33,761 bases of DNA from CAYRLZ01 sp964425275 (GTDB lineage Bacteria; Hydrothermota; Tepidihabitantia; Tepidihabitantales; JBDRVQ01): contig CAYRLZ010000097.1 in assembly GCA_964425275.1 (NCBI GenBank), positions 1 to 33,761 on the forward strand. The letters run 5' to 3'. Shown here piece by piece: positions 16,910 through 23,031 of this stretch. Below the pieces are notes generated by a model, which saw nothing but the letters and a program-made list of their open reading frames with translations, did no database searches and was not told the origin of the DNA. A program made the position numbers and the translations under genes. Each line of letters opens with the position of its first letter. Position 1 is the stretch's first letter.

Positions 16910-16937
16910 ATAATAACACAAATTTAATTTTTGTCAA
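16910..16937 (-). promoter_or_regulatory. Leaderless-type promoter of the pilus operon
   Basis: Minus strand TTGACA (16937-16932), 16-bp spacer, TATTAT (16915-16910) with an extended TG (TGTTATTAT), then 5 nt to the ATG at 16904. It faces the plus-strand promoter at 16972-16999; an 8-bp palindrome TGGCGCCA (16942-16949) lies between the two -35 boxes and could be an operator. Confidence 0.8.
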
Positions 16938-16971
16938 GCATTGGCGCCACTTTTTTTCTCGGGGAGATAAC

Positions 16972-16999
16972 TTGAAAAATTAAAAAAATTTATTATAAT
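16972..16999 (+). promoter_or_regulatory. Leaderless-type promoter of the polyprenol-sugar synthase operon
   Basis: TTGAAA (16972-16977), 16-bp spacer, TATAAT (16994-16999), then 5 nt to the ATG at 17005. No Shine-Dalgarno. Divergent from the pilus promoter with 34 bp between the -35 boxes. Confidence 0.8.
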
Positions 17000-17004
17000 T
17001 TACT

Positions 17005-17718
17005 ATGCGTAAAGGGTTAGTAATTATCCCTACTTATAATGAAGCGGAAAATATCTCGGTAATCATTCCTCAAGTCCTTGCCCAGTCGCCGGAATTAGAC
17101 ATTTTGATTATTGACGATGCCTCCCCGGATGGCACAGCGGAAATCGTTGAGGAAATGATGAAGAATAACGCGCGGGTGAACTTAATCCGCCGGGAGAAGA
17201 AACTCGGTTTAGGAACGGCCTATCTATTGGGCTTTCGGTATGCCCTGAAAAATAATTACGACTATGCCGTGGAGATGGATGCCGATTTTTCTCACTCCCC
17301 CCAGGACCTGCCTCGTCTCATCGCCACCCTCGCCACCGCTGACTTAGTGATTGGCTCCCGTTATTGTCAGGGGGTATCGGTTATCAACTGGCCAATGAAG
17401 AGACTGCTTCTCAGTTTCCTGGCCAATCTCTATGCCCAAAAAGTTACCGGCTGTCCAATTAAAGACCTAACCTCCGGTTTTAAGGTCTACAAAAGGGAGG
17501 TACTGGAAGGTATCAATCTGGATAAAATAAAATCCGATGGCTACGGCTTCCAGATTGAGATTGATTATTATATCTGGCGGAAGGGGTTTAAGGTAAAGGA
17601 GGTGCCGATAATCTTCGTTGAGCGGCGCGCCGGTCTCTCCAAGATGTCAAGGAGAATAATCTACCAGGCGTTCTTCTTAGTCATCCGCCTGGGGTTAGAA
17701 AGGTTGTTGGGCAAGTGA
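17005..17718 (+). CDS. Polyprenol-monophosphate mannose/glucose synthase (GT2, DPM1-like)
   Basis: 237 residues, soluble GT-A glycosyltransferase. It is expected to transfer a hexose from a nucleotide sugar to polyprenyl phosphate, giving the lipid-linked donor used by GT-C enzymes. Motifs: VIIPTYNEAENI near the N-terminus, IIDDASPDGT, the metal-binding VEMDADFSHSP, VIGSRY, and the DPM1-type DLTSGFKVYKREVL. No C-terminal membrane segments, as in short bacterial DPM1 forms. It leads an operon with plsY-gpsA. Two GT-C genes at 26808-29672 could be users of its product. Sugar specificity cannot be read from sequence. Confidence 0.88.
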   Translation: MRKGLVIIPTYNEAENISVIIPQVLAQSPELDILIIDDASPDGTAEIVEEMMKNNARVNLIRREKKLGLGTAYLLGFRYALKNNYDYAVEMDADFSHSPQDLPRLIATLATADLVIGSRYCQGVSVINWPMKRLLLSFLANLYAQKVTGCPIKDLTSGFKVYKREVLEGINLDKIKSDGYGFQIEIDYYIWRKGFKVKEVPIIFVERRAGLSKMSRRIIYQAFFLVIRLGLERLLGK

Positions 17719-17735
17719 GGTAATTTTTCTACTCT

Positions 17736-19388
17736 ATGCTTGGCGCTGTCTTCTTCACCTCGTTTCCTAACCAGTTAGAAATAGTCTTGGCTTCCTTATT
17801 ATTTGGGTATTTGATTGGTGGGTTACCCTTTGGTTATCTTATCCCTCGTTTGAAAGGGGTTGATATCCGAAGATATGGGAGTGGCAACCCTGGTTTCACC
17901 AATGTCCTGCGCAATCTCGGTCTTCTTACCGCCTTACCGGTTTTGGTCTTGGATATCGCCAAAGGTTTTCTGCCGACTTTTTTTGCCCAAAGTCTTCAAC
18001 TCTCTCCTTTATTCATTGGTGGCGGCGCTATTCTCGGTCATCTCTTTACCCCATTTCTTGGGTTTCGGGGCGGCAAGGGCACCGCAACGACGATTGGCGT
18101 TATTCTGGCCCTTACCCCAAAGATATTCCTCATTAGCGGTAGCCTCTGGATTATTACCTTCCTTTTGTTTTCTTATGCCTCCCTTGCCTCTCTTTTATTC
18201 TCTCTTATCCTTATCCTCTCTTCCCTAATTTTTTTAAGTGATAACTCTATCCGCCTATTTTTCTGCTTGATTGGTGGTCTTGTCATTGTCAAACATATCC
18301 CGAATATAAAAAGGCTGCTTAAGGGGAATGAACCCAAGACGCGCCTTATCCGGGGGTCAGGAATCTCTTCTTCTAACTCTCGGCTTTTGGTCTCTAACTA
18401 CTTATTTCTGGGGGCTGGTCGCTGGGCGCAGAGTCTTGCCTTGGCTTTATCCAGAAAGATTAGCCGCACCGGACCTCTCCCCGGCAGGATAATCCTCTGG
18501 GAAGGAAAGGAAAAAAGCGGGCAGCGGTCAAAAGAAATTCCGGAATCAATCCCCTTTCCCCCGGAGATAGAATTTACCACCTCCCTTCCCCAGGAGATTG
18601 CATCTACTTCGCTTCTTTTCTTCTCCTTACCTTGTCGGGCTTTAAGGGAGGTCTTAGAAAAAATAAAGGGGTTGAGAATTCCCCGAAATGTTATCCTCAT
18701 ATCAACCATCAAGGGTATTGAGAAGGAGACCTTAAAACTCCCCTCTCAGATTATCCGGGAATACCTCCCCAAAAATCCGATTTTAGTTTTAGCCGGACCG
18801 GGTATGCCTTCCGAGATTGCCGAGGGGAAACCGGCCTCATTGGTCATTGCCTCTTATGACCGTCGCCGCGGGAGAATGGTGAGAGACCTTCTCGCCTCAG
18901 AAAATTTACGGCTCTATTTTCAGAGAGATATTTTAGGGGTTGAACTGGGGGGTGCCTTAAAGAATGTGATGGCGATTGCCTCCGGTATCTTGGATGGGAA
19001 AAACTGGGGGATGAATGCCAAGGCAGCACTTCTTGACCGTGGCTTACAAGAAATGGTTCGGTTGGCAGAGAAGATGGGTGCTAACCCAAAAACTATCTTC
19101 GGACTCTCTGGGGTCGGGGATTTAATCCTTACCAGTTTTTCACCCCTTTCCCGTAATTACCGCCTGGGAAAGGAGATCGGACAGGGCAAAATCTCCCTCC
19201 CGATAAAAAACCCTGAAATATTCAGCGCGATTGAAGGGGTGAATACCTGCGAAGGCGCCTTTCTTCTGGGTAAGAGATATAAATTGGAACTACCAATAAT
19301 TGAAGAGGTTTATAAAATTTTATACGAGGACGAAGACCCGGAAAATAGCCTAAGGCGATTGATGCTTCGAGATTTAAAAGATGAATAA
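17736..19388 (+). CDS. plsY-gpsA: Fused glycerol-3-phosphate acyltransferase (PlsY) and glycerol-3-phosphate dehydrogenase (GpsA)
   Basis: 550 residues in one uninterrupted frame. Residues 1 to about 205 are PlsY, a membrane acyl-phosphate:G3P acyltransferase, with its three signatures: GSGNPGFTNVLR (48-59), GFRGGKGTATT (109-119) and HIPNIKRLLKGNEPK (187-201). After a ~15-residue Ser-rich linker, residues about 222-550 are NAD(P)-dependent GpsA: Rossmann FLGAGRWAQSLA (224-235; usual GAGxWGTALA), STIKGIE (K326), AGPGMPSEIA, GALKNV (K409) and GVGDLILT...LSRN (459-474). GpsA makes sn-glycerol-3-phosphate and PlsY acylates it, so the fusion joins consecutive steps of phospholipid synthesis. The start lies 17 bp after the preceding stop with no strong Shine-Dalgarno. 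Confidence 0.93.
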   Translation: MLGAVFFTSFPNQLEIVLASLLFGYLIGGLPFGYLIPRLKGVDIRRYGSGNPGFTNVLRNLGLLTALPVLVLDIAKGFLPTFFAQSLQLSPLFIGGGAILGHLFTPFLGFRGGKGTATTIGVILALTPKIFLISGSLWIITFLLFSYASLASLLFSLILILSSLIFLSDNSIRLFFCLIGGLVIVKHIPNIKRLLKGNEPKTRLIRGSGISSSNSRLLVSNYLFLGAGRWAQSLALALSRKISRTGPLPGRIILWEGKEKSGQRSKEIPESIPFPPEIEFTTSLPQEIASTSLLFFSLPCRALREVLEKIKGLRIPRNVILISTIKGIEKETLKLPSQIIREYLPKNPILVLAGPGMPSEIAEGKPASLVIASYDRRRGRMVRDLLASENLRLYFQRDILGVELGGALKNVMAIASGILDGKNWGMNAKAALLDRGLQEMVRLAEKMGANPKTIFGLSGVGDLILTSFSPLSRNYRLGKEIGQGKISLPIKNPEIFSAIEGVNTCEGAFLLGKRYKLELPIIEEVYKILYEDEDPENSLRRLMLRDLKDE

Positions 19389-19740
19389 AACACCCTCTAA
19401 TCAAAAAAAGGAAGGAGAGAGACCCGACTGTTGGACAATTCGTCAGATTGCCCCTCTGCTCCGTGTCCCCTACTATACCCTTCACTACTGGCAGAAAAAA
19501 TTTGCGGTAAAGCCTTGTTTTCGGTTTAAGCGAAAGTTTTTCTTTGATGCCACGGCCCTGGAAGAGTTTCGCCAGATAAAATACTTGATAAAAAAAGAAG
19601 GCTATTCCTTATCCGGCGCCCGAAAGAAAATGGAACTCCTCCGGAAACTGGCGAAGGGGCGATTGGTAAAAAAGGAAAACATCATCCCCTTTATAAAAAA
19701 GGAGATCTCCGAGGCGATTGAAATTTTAGACAACTCCTAA
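19381..19740 (+). CDS. MerR-family-like transcriptional regulator
   Basis: 119 residues. An N-terminal winged helix-turn-helix of MerR type (WTIRQIAPLLRVPYYTLHYWQKKF...FFFDATALEEFRQIKYLIKKEGYSLSGARKKM) is followed by only a short tail with no recognisable ligand domain. It overlaps the end of plsY-gpsA by 8 bp, so it belongs to that operon and may control it or envelope genes. Small MerR proteins of this kind often sit next to gpsA-type genes in other bacteria. Effector unknown. Confidence 0.8.
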   Translation: MNKTPSNQKKEGERPDCWTIRQIAPLLRVPYYTLHYWQKKFAVKPCFRFKRKFFFDATALEEFRQIKYLIKKEGYSLSGARKKMELLRKLAKGRLVKKENIIPFIKKEISEAIEILDNS

Positions 19741-19864
19741 GGGGAAATGGCGGTTCAAAATCCGATGAGTTTGTTTTGGTTTGGTGTTTTGAGTTTAGGA
19801 TTTCTTTGGTCTCTCTCTGTCCGCCACCGGCGGATGGTAAATTATTTTCTTTAAGGAGGTTAAT

Positions 19865-20629
19865 ATGTATTATTCCACTATTATATTTTTTTTCGTCATT
19901 ATCCTCATTATCCTCAGCGCAATGATAAAAATCCTGCGGGAGTATGAGAGGGGCGTGATCTTTCGCCTCGGGCGATTTATCGCCGTCAAAGGACCAGGGC
20001 TGATAATTCTCATCCCCTTCATTGACCGGATGGTTAAGGTGAGTCTGAGAACCGTGACCATGGATGTCCCGCCCCAGGATGTAATTACCCGGGATAATAT
20101 CTCGGTCAAGGTGAATGCGGTTGCCTACTTTCGTCCCTTTGACCCGGCAAAGGCAATAATTGAGGTCGAAGACTTCCTCTTTGCCACCTCCCAGATTTGT
20201 CAGACAACTTTAAGAAGTGTTCTGGGTGAATACGAACTTGATGACCTCTTAATGAAACGAGAGATGATAAATCAAAGGCTTCAGCAAATCATTGACAAAC
20301 AGACCGACCCCTGGGGGATTAAGGTCTCAATGGTTGAGATAAAACATGTTGACATTCCGGATGAGATGCAAAGGGCAATCGCCCGTCAGGCCGAAGCGGA
20401 AAGGGAGAGGAGGGCAAAGATTATCCATGCCGATGGTGAATACCAAGCCGCCGAAAAACTCAAAGACGCTGCCTTAACCTTAGCCAAGACACCAATCGCC
20501 GTCCAACTCCGGTTTCTTCAAACCCTGACCGAAATCGCCACCGAGAAGAATTCAACCATCATCTTTCCTGTGCCAATTGACCTCTTAACCCCTTTTATTA
20601 AGAAATTGGAAAAGGGTGAGACCACCTAA
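19865..20629 (+). CDS. Slipin (SPFH/band 7 membrane protein)
   Basis: 254 residues. An N-terminal hydrophobic segment (IIFFFVIILIILSAMI) is followed by the SPFH domain: REYERGVIFRLGRF, GPGLIILIPFID, TVTMDVPPQDVITRDNISV, and the coiled E-A-E-R-E-R-R-A-K segment near residue 180-190. Prokaryotic slipins scaffold membrane microdomains and often pair with an NfeD protease partner; no nfeD is present here. Strong AAGGAGG just before the ATG. The 124-bp gap before it holds a small hairpin TCCGCC/GGCGGA (19820-19834) and T/G-rich repeats but no obvious promoter. Confidence 0.92.
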   Translation: MYYSTIIFFFVIILIILSAMIKILREYERGVIFRLGRFIAVKGPGLIILIPFIDRMVKVSLRTVTMDVPPQDVITRDNISVKVNAVAYFRPFDPAKAIIEVEDFLFATSQICQTTLRSVLGEYELDDLLMKREMINQRLQQIIDKQTDPWGIKVSMVEIKHVDIPDEMQRAIARQAEAERERRAKIIHADGEYQAAEKLKDAALTLAKTPIAVQLRFLQTLTEIATEKNSTIIFPVPIDLLTPFIKKLEKGETT

Positions 20630-20711
20630 AGATGGGAGAGAAACTTATAACCAACCATCAAATACCCGAATAAGACTTCTAGAACAAAAGTTCTAGTTGG
20701 CAAGGACCGAT

Positions 20712-21000
20712 TTTTCCCTCTAAGTTTTTGATTTTACATAACTTAGGGGATTTTTTAATAGAGATAGGGGATAACCCCGTGGGTTGCCTTCTTGGTCTAA
20801 TTTATAACATAGTTCTTTGCCTAATCCTCTGACTAATTGAAGGTCTAATTCTCTTTCTAATTCTTTAACTAGCCGAAAGGCTAATTAAGTTTCTAATCCT
20901 CTGACTAATCATCTGGTTAACAAAGAGGCTAATTCTTTGGCTAATCCTCGGTCTAATTCTTGGTCTAATTCAAAGCCTAATTGACGGTCTAATGACGATA
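20712..21000 (-). repeat. 12-bp-period tandem array with conserved tail (copy 1)
   Basis: From 20797 to 21000 there are 17 contiguous 12-bp units with no slippage; 14 of them begin CTAAT (plus strand), consensus CTAATTCTTTGG, and CTAATCCTCTGA occurs twice exactly. A partly decayed unit and a GGGG/CCCC hairpin (20767-20778) follow. At 20755-20712 comes a 44-bp tail, 38/44 identical to 33655-33698. Oriented by its tail, the element points leftward, away from the radical SAM gene. The minus-strand frame shows Leu every fourth residue but has two internal stops, so I do not call a protein. Confidence 0.85.
20715..20756 (+). terminator. Stem followed by T6, downstream of the slipin gene
   Basis: CTAAGTT (20720-20726) pairs with AACTTAG (20740-20746), extended across a bulged T by TCCC/GGGA, and is followed by TTTTTT (20751-20756). 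It fits a rho-independent terminator for the slipin gene. The same sequence is, however, the conserved tail of a repeat element also found at 33655-33698. Confidence 0.6.
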
Positions 21001-21097
21001 TGGACTGGTTTGGTTGCGAATTGCGCTTCTCTTTCCGGGATTTCTAACGGGTTTCCAAAAATGGCGGAAAGAACGGTAAGGAAAGTAAAAATTGGAG

Positions 21098-21126
21098 TTG
21101 ACAGATGGGTATTTATCGGATATTTT
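21098..21126 (+). promoter_or_regulatory. Promoter of the radical SAM gene, very short leader
   Basis: TTGACA (21098-21103), 17-bp spacer, TATTTT (21121-21126), 15 nt before the ATG at 21142. The predicted leader is about 8 nt and has no Shine-Dalgarno. Confidence 0.6.
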
Positions 21127-21141
21127 ATCAAAATTCGTTTA

Positions 21142-22176
21142 ATGATGAATAAATTGGGAAAGGCGTTTTCATTAATCAAAAGTGGCCGATTTGATTTGGT
21201 TTTAGGTAGATTAAACGAGGTGTTTTGGGGTAGAAATATTTTGCCCGTTCTACCCCATACCTTGATGGTAGAACCGACTAATCTCTGTAATTTAAATTGC
21301 CCAACTTGTCCAACCGGGGCAGGGAAGATGAATCGTCCGAAACGGGTGATGAGTTTTAATGAATTTAAGCGGATTATTGATGAAGTCCGAGGCTATGTTA
21401 AAAATATTGCCCTCTGGAATTATGGCGAACCGTTTTTGAATAGCGAGCTCTTATTGATGATTCGGTATGCCACAAAAGCCGGGATTTCGGTTAAAACCAG
21501 TACCAATGGCGAATTCTTTAAGTCAAAAGGTTTTTGTCGGGAAGTGGTGCGCAGTGGACTTCGGGATTTAACAATTTGCTTAGATGGCGCCAACCAGGAG
21601 ACAATCAGTAAATTTCGGAGGGGTTCTAATTTTAGTGAGATTGTTCAGGGGATTAGATTTATCAGCGAGGCAAAAAGAGAACTGGGGAGTAAGACGCCAA
21701 GGATTGAATTGCAGTTTATCGTGCTGAGATATAATGAACATCAACGGGGTTATATGAAGATGTTGGCGAAAGAGTTAGGGGCGGATGTTTATTGTGAAAA
21801 GACAGTGGGCTTGGATTACAATGACCCCCAATTTCAAAAGATGGCCCGAGAATTTTTACCTAACGATTTATCACTTAGCCGCTATTACTTAAAACCGGAT
21901 GGGCAATTTGCCCTGAAAGGCAAGATGCGCAACCGTTGCTCCTGGGTCTATCAATGCGCGGTTATCAATTCGGATGGCACGGTTGTCCCGTGCTGTTACG
22001 ATTTATATTCCGAGTATGTTATGGGGAATGTATTTGAAGAGAGCCTAAGAGCAATTTGGCGGAATGATAAATATCAGGAGTTGCGGCGAAAGATTAGAAT
22101 GGGTCGGAAAAGTATTCCGATGTGTAATATCTGTCCTGAGGGGCGATATTCAATCTTTAAGCGAAGGGTGTTATAA
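21142..22176 (+). CDS. Radical SAM protein with SPASM-type C-terminal domain
   Basis: 344 residues from the ATG at 21142. The [4Fe-4S]-SAM motif is CNLNCPTC (C49, C53, C56), in the context VEPTNLCNLNCPTCPTG. A GEP-type motif (NYGEPFLN) and CLDGANQETISKFRRG follow, as in the radical SAM core. The C-terminus carries SPASM-like cysteines for extra clusters: RCSWVYQCAVINSDGTVVPCCYD, then MCNICPEG. Known SPASM proteins modify peptides, sulfatases or small molecules; no precursor peptide is visible nearby, so the substrate is unknown. An upstream in-frame extension to 20992 starts inside the repeat array and upstream of the promoter, so I reject it. Confidence 0.85.
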   Translation: MMNKLGKAFSLIKSGRFDLVLGRLNEVFWGRNILPVLPHTLMVEPTNLCNLNCPTCPTGAGKMNRPKRVMSFNEFKRIIDEVRGYVKNIALWNYGEPFLNSELLLMIRYATKAGISVKTSTNGEFFKSKGFCREVVRSGLRDLTICLDGANQETISKFRRGSNFSEIVQGIRFISEAKRELGSKTPRIELQFIVLRYNEHQRGYMKMLAKELGADVYCEKTVGLDYNDPQFQKMAREFLPNDLSLSRYYLKPDGQFALKGKMRNRCSWVYQCAVINSDGTVVPCCYDLYSEYVMGNVFEESLRAIWRNDKYQELRRKIRMGRKSIPMCNICPEGRYSIFKRRVL

Positions 22177-22245
22177 AATAGTTGCCTACTTTTTCTATTA
22201 TTGTCCAAGGCGAAAAGAAAACTACCTTGCTTAATGCCATTGTCG

Positions 22246-22383
22246 AGATTTCTGAAAAACCCAGAAATCTTGATTACGCCGATGATTAGACGATGACAGC
22301 GATAACACCTATGTATCTTTTATCACTGTAATCGTTTGTTTCATCGCTGTCGTTAGACTTTTTTCAGAGGTCTCTTGTCTAAT
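22246..22383. repeat. Structured repeat region between radical SAM and DUF2007 genes
   Basis: The 22177-22424 gap contains a perfect 9-bp hairpin AGATTTCTG/CAGAAATCT (22246-22270, 7-nt loop). It also contains GAT-rich sequence with inverted halves: ATTAGAC (22285-22291)/GTCTAAT (22377-22383) outside and GACAGCGAT (22295-22303)/ATCGCTGTC (22343-22351) inside. Words such as GATGATTAGA and CAGCGATAA recur at 25631-25700, so it looks like one member of a dispersed family. Confidence 0.5.
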
Positions 22384-22385
22384 GG

Positions 22386-22413
22386 TTGACAGAAATGATT
22401 TTATGGTTATCAT
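22386..22413 (+). promoter_or_regulatory. Promoter of the DUF2007-DUF2905-ppdK group
   Basis: TTGACA (22386-22391), 16-bp spacer, TATCAT (22408-22413), 11 nt before the ATG at 22425, giving a leader of about 4-5 nt. The TTG of the -35 box is in frame with the gene and could be misread as a start. Confidence 0.6.
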
Positions 22414-22424
22414 CTAAAAGAAAT

Positions 22425-22658
22425 ATGTTGGTCTTATATAAACCGAGTGATGAAACCGAGGCCTTGATGCTAAAGCATCTTTTGGAAGAACGGGGGATAC
22501 CGGTTTTTTTGCAGTCTTATCAAATTCCCTATTATGATGGGATTGCCAGGATGATGCGCCCAGCCTGGGGCGAGATTCAGGTGGCGGAGGATGACTTTCT
22601 TTTGGCCCGTGAGGTGCTGGAGGATTTTTTATTGGAAAAAAAAGAAGAGAGAAAATGA
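22425..22658 (+). CDS. DUF2007-type small protein
   Basis: 77 residues from the ATG at 22425: MLVLYKPSDETEALMLKHLLEERGIPVFL and following, with GEIQVAEDDFLLAREVLEDFL at the end. This is the layout of DUF2007 (putative signal-transducing protein family), a small ferredoxin-like fold with helix-rich ends. Biochemical role not known. I choose this start because the TTG 39 bp upstream is the -35 box. Its stop overlaps the next start (ATGA). Confidence 0.75.
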   Translation: MLVLYKPSDETEALMLKHLLEERGIPVFLQSYQIPYYDGIARMMRPAWGEIQVAEDDFLLAREVLEDFLLEKKEERK

Positions 22659-22897
22659 GGAATGGCGAGTTCAATCCCCTCTTAATCCTAACCAAATATT
22701 TAATCTCTTTGGGCGTCTTTTTAATTATCCTTGGGGTTCTCCTTTTTCTTTTGCGGCGGATTGGCTTATTTCAACTACCCGGTGATTTCTTAGTAAGAAG
22801 GAAGAATTTCACATTCTATTTCCCGCTCGCTACTTCAATAATCATCTCAATTCTCGTGACGATTTTCATCAATCTAATTTTAAGTCTTCGGAGGTGA
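22655..22897 (+). CDS. DUF2905-type small membrane protein
   Basis: 80 residues with two hydrophobic helices (LISLGVFLIILGVLLFLL and IIISILVTIFINLIL) around the conserved LPGDFLVRRKNFTFYFPLATS motif typical of DUF2905. Predicted inner-membrane protein of unknown role. Start overlaps the DUF2007 stop by 4 bp. Its stop codon lies within a GGAGGTGA sequence that is duplicated at the ppdK start, which suggests the two genes were once adjacent. Confidence 0.8.
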   Translation: MRNGEFNPLLILTKYLISLGVFLIILGVLLFLLRRIGLFQLPGDFLVRRKNFTFYFPLATSIIISILVTIFINLILSLRR

Positions 22898-23028
22898 AAA
22901 GGAATTTTCCCCAATGGGGTGACAGGAAAAAACCACGGGGCTTTTTTCCGCAAGAGGGGTGATAACCCCTATTGGAGGGGCTACGAGGATACTTCCCCGA
23001 AGGGGCTTGGGGAAAATTCGGAGGTGAA
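22887..23028 (+). mobile_element. 130-bp structured insertion with 12-bp target duplication, upstream of ppdK
   Basis: TTCGGAGGTGAA occurs exactly at 22887-22898 and 23017-23028. Just inside are perfect 12-bp inverted repeats AATTTTCCCCAA (22903-22914) and TTGGGGAAAATT (23007-23018). The interior holds stems GGAAAAAA/TTTTTTCC (22925-22949), AGGGGT/ACCCCT with a GATA loop (22955-22970) and CCCC/GGGG (22995-23005). No coding capacity. It fits a small non-autonomous element. CCCC at 22909-22912 can also pair with GGGG at 22916-22919, so it could act as a switching leader RNA for ppdK. Confidence 0.6.
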
Positions 23029-23031
23029 TTT

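Noticed and set aside
16905..16937. N-terminal extension of the first pilin from a TTG at 16937
   Set aside because: That TTG is the first three bases of the TTGACA -35 box, and the extension would lie upstream of the predicted transcript start; the ATG at 16904 gives a normal 6-residue leader.
19750..19765. GGTTCAAAATCC resembling a tRNA T-arm
   Set aside because: No acceptor, anticodon or D-arm pairing could be found around it.
20777..21000. Possible gene with tetrapeptide repeats (Leu every fourth residue) on the minus strand of array 1
   Set aside because: Two in-frame stops interrupt it and no start or ribosome binding site is visible; at best it is decayed.
20821..21000. CRISPR-like array
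   Set aside because: Units are 12 bp with no separate repeat and spacer of CRISPR size, and no cas genes are present.
20992..21141. 50-residue N-terminal extension of the radical SAM protein
   Set aside because: It starts inside the last unit of the 12-bp array, precedes the promoter at 21098-21126 and has no family resemblance.
22386..22424. TTG start at 22386 for the DUF2007 gene
   Set aside because: The TTG is part of a TTGACA-16-TATCAT promoter; the family's usual N-terminus begins at the ATG at 22425.
22972..23031. 20-residue N-terminal extension of pyruvate phosphate dikinase
   Set aside because: It lies in the inserted structured element; the ATG at 23032 has a strong Shine-Dalgarno and matches the family's normal N-terminus.
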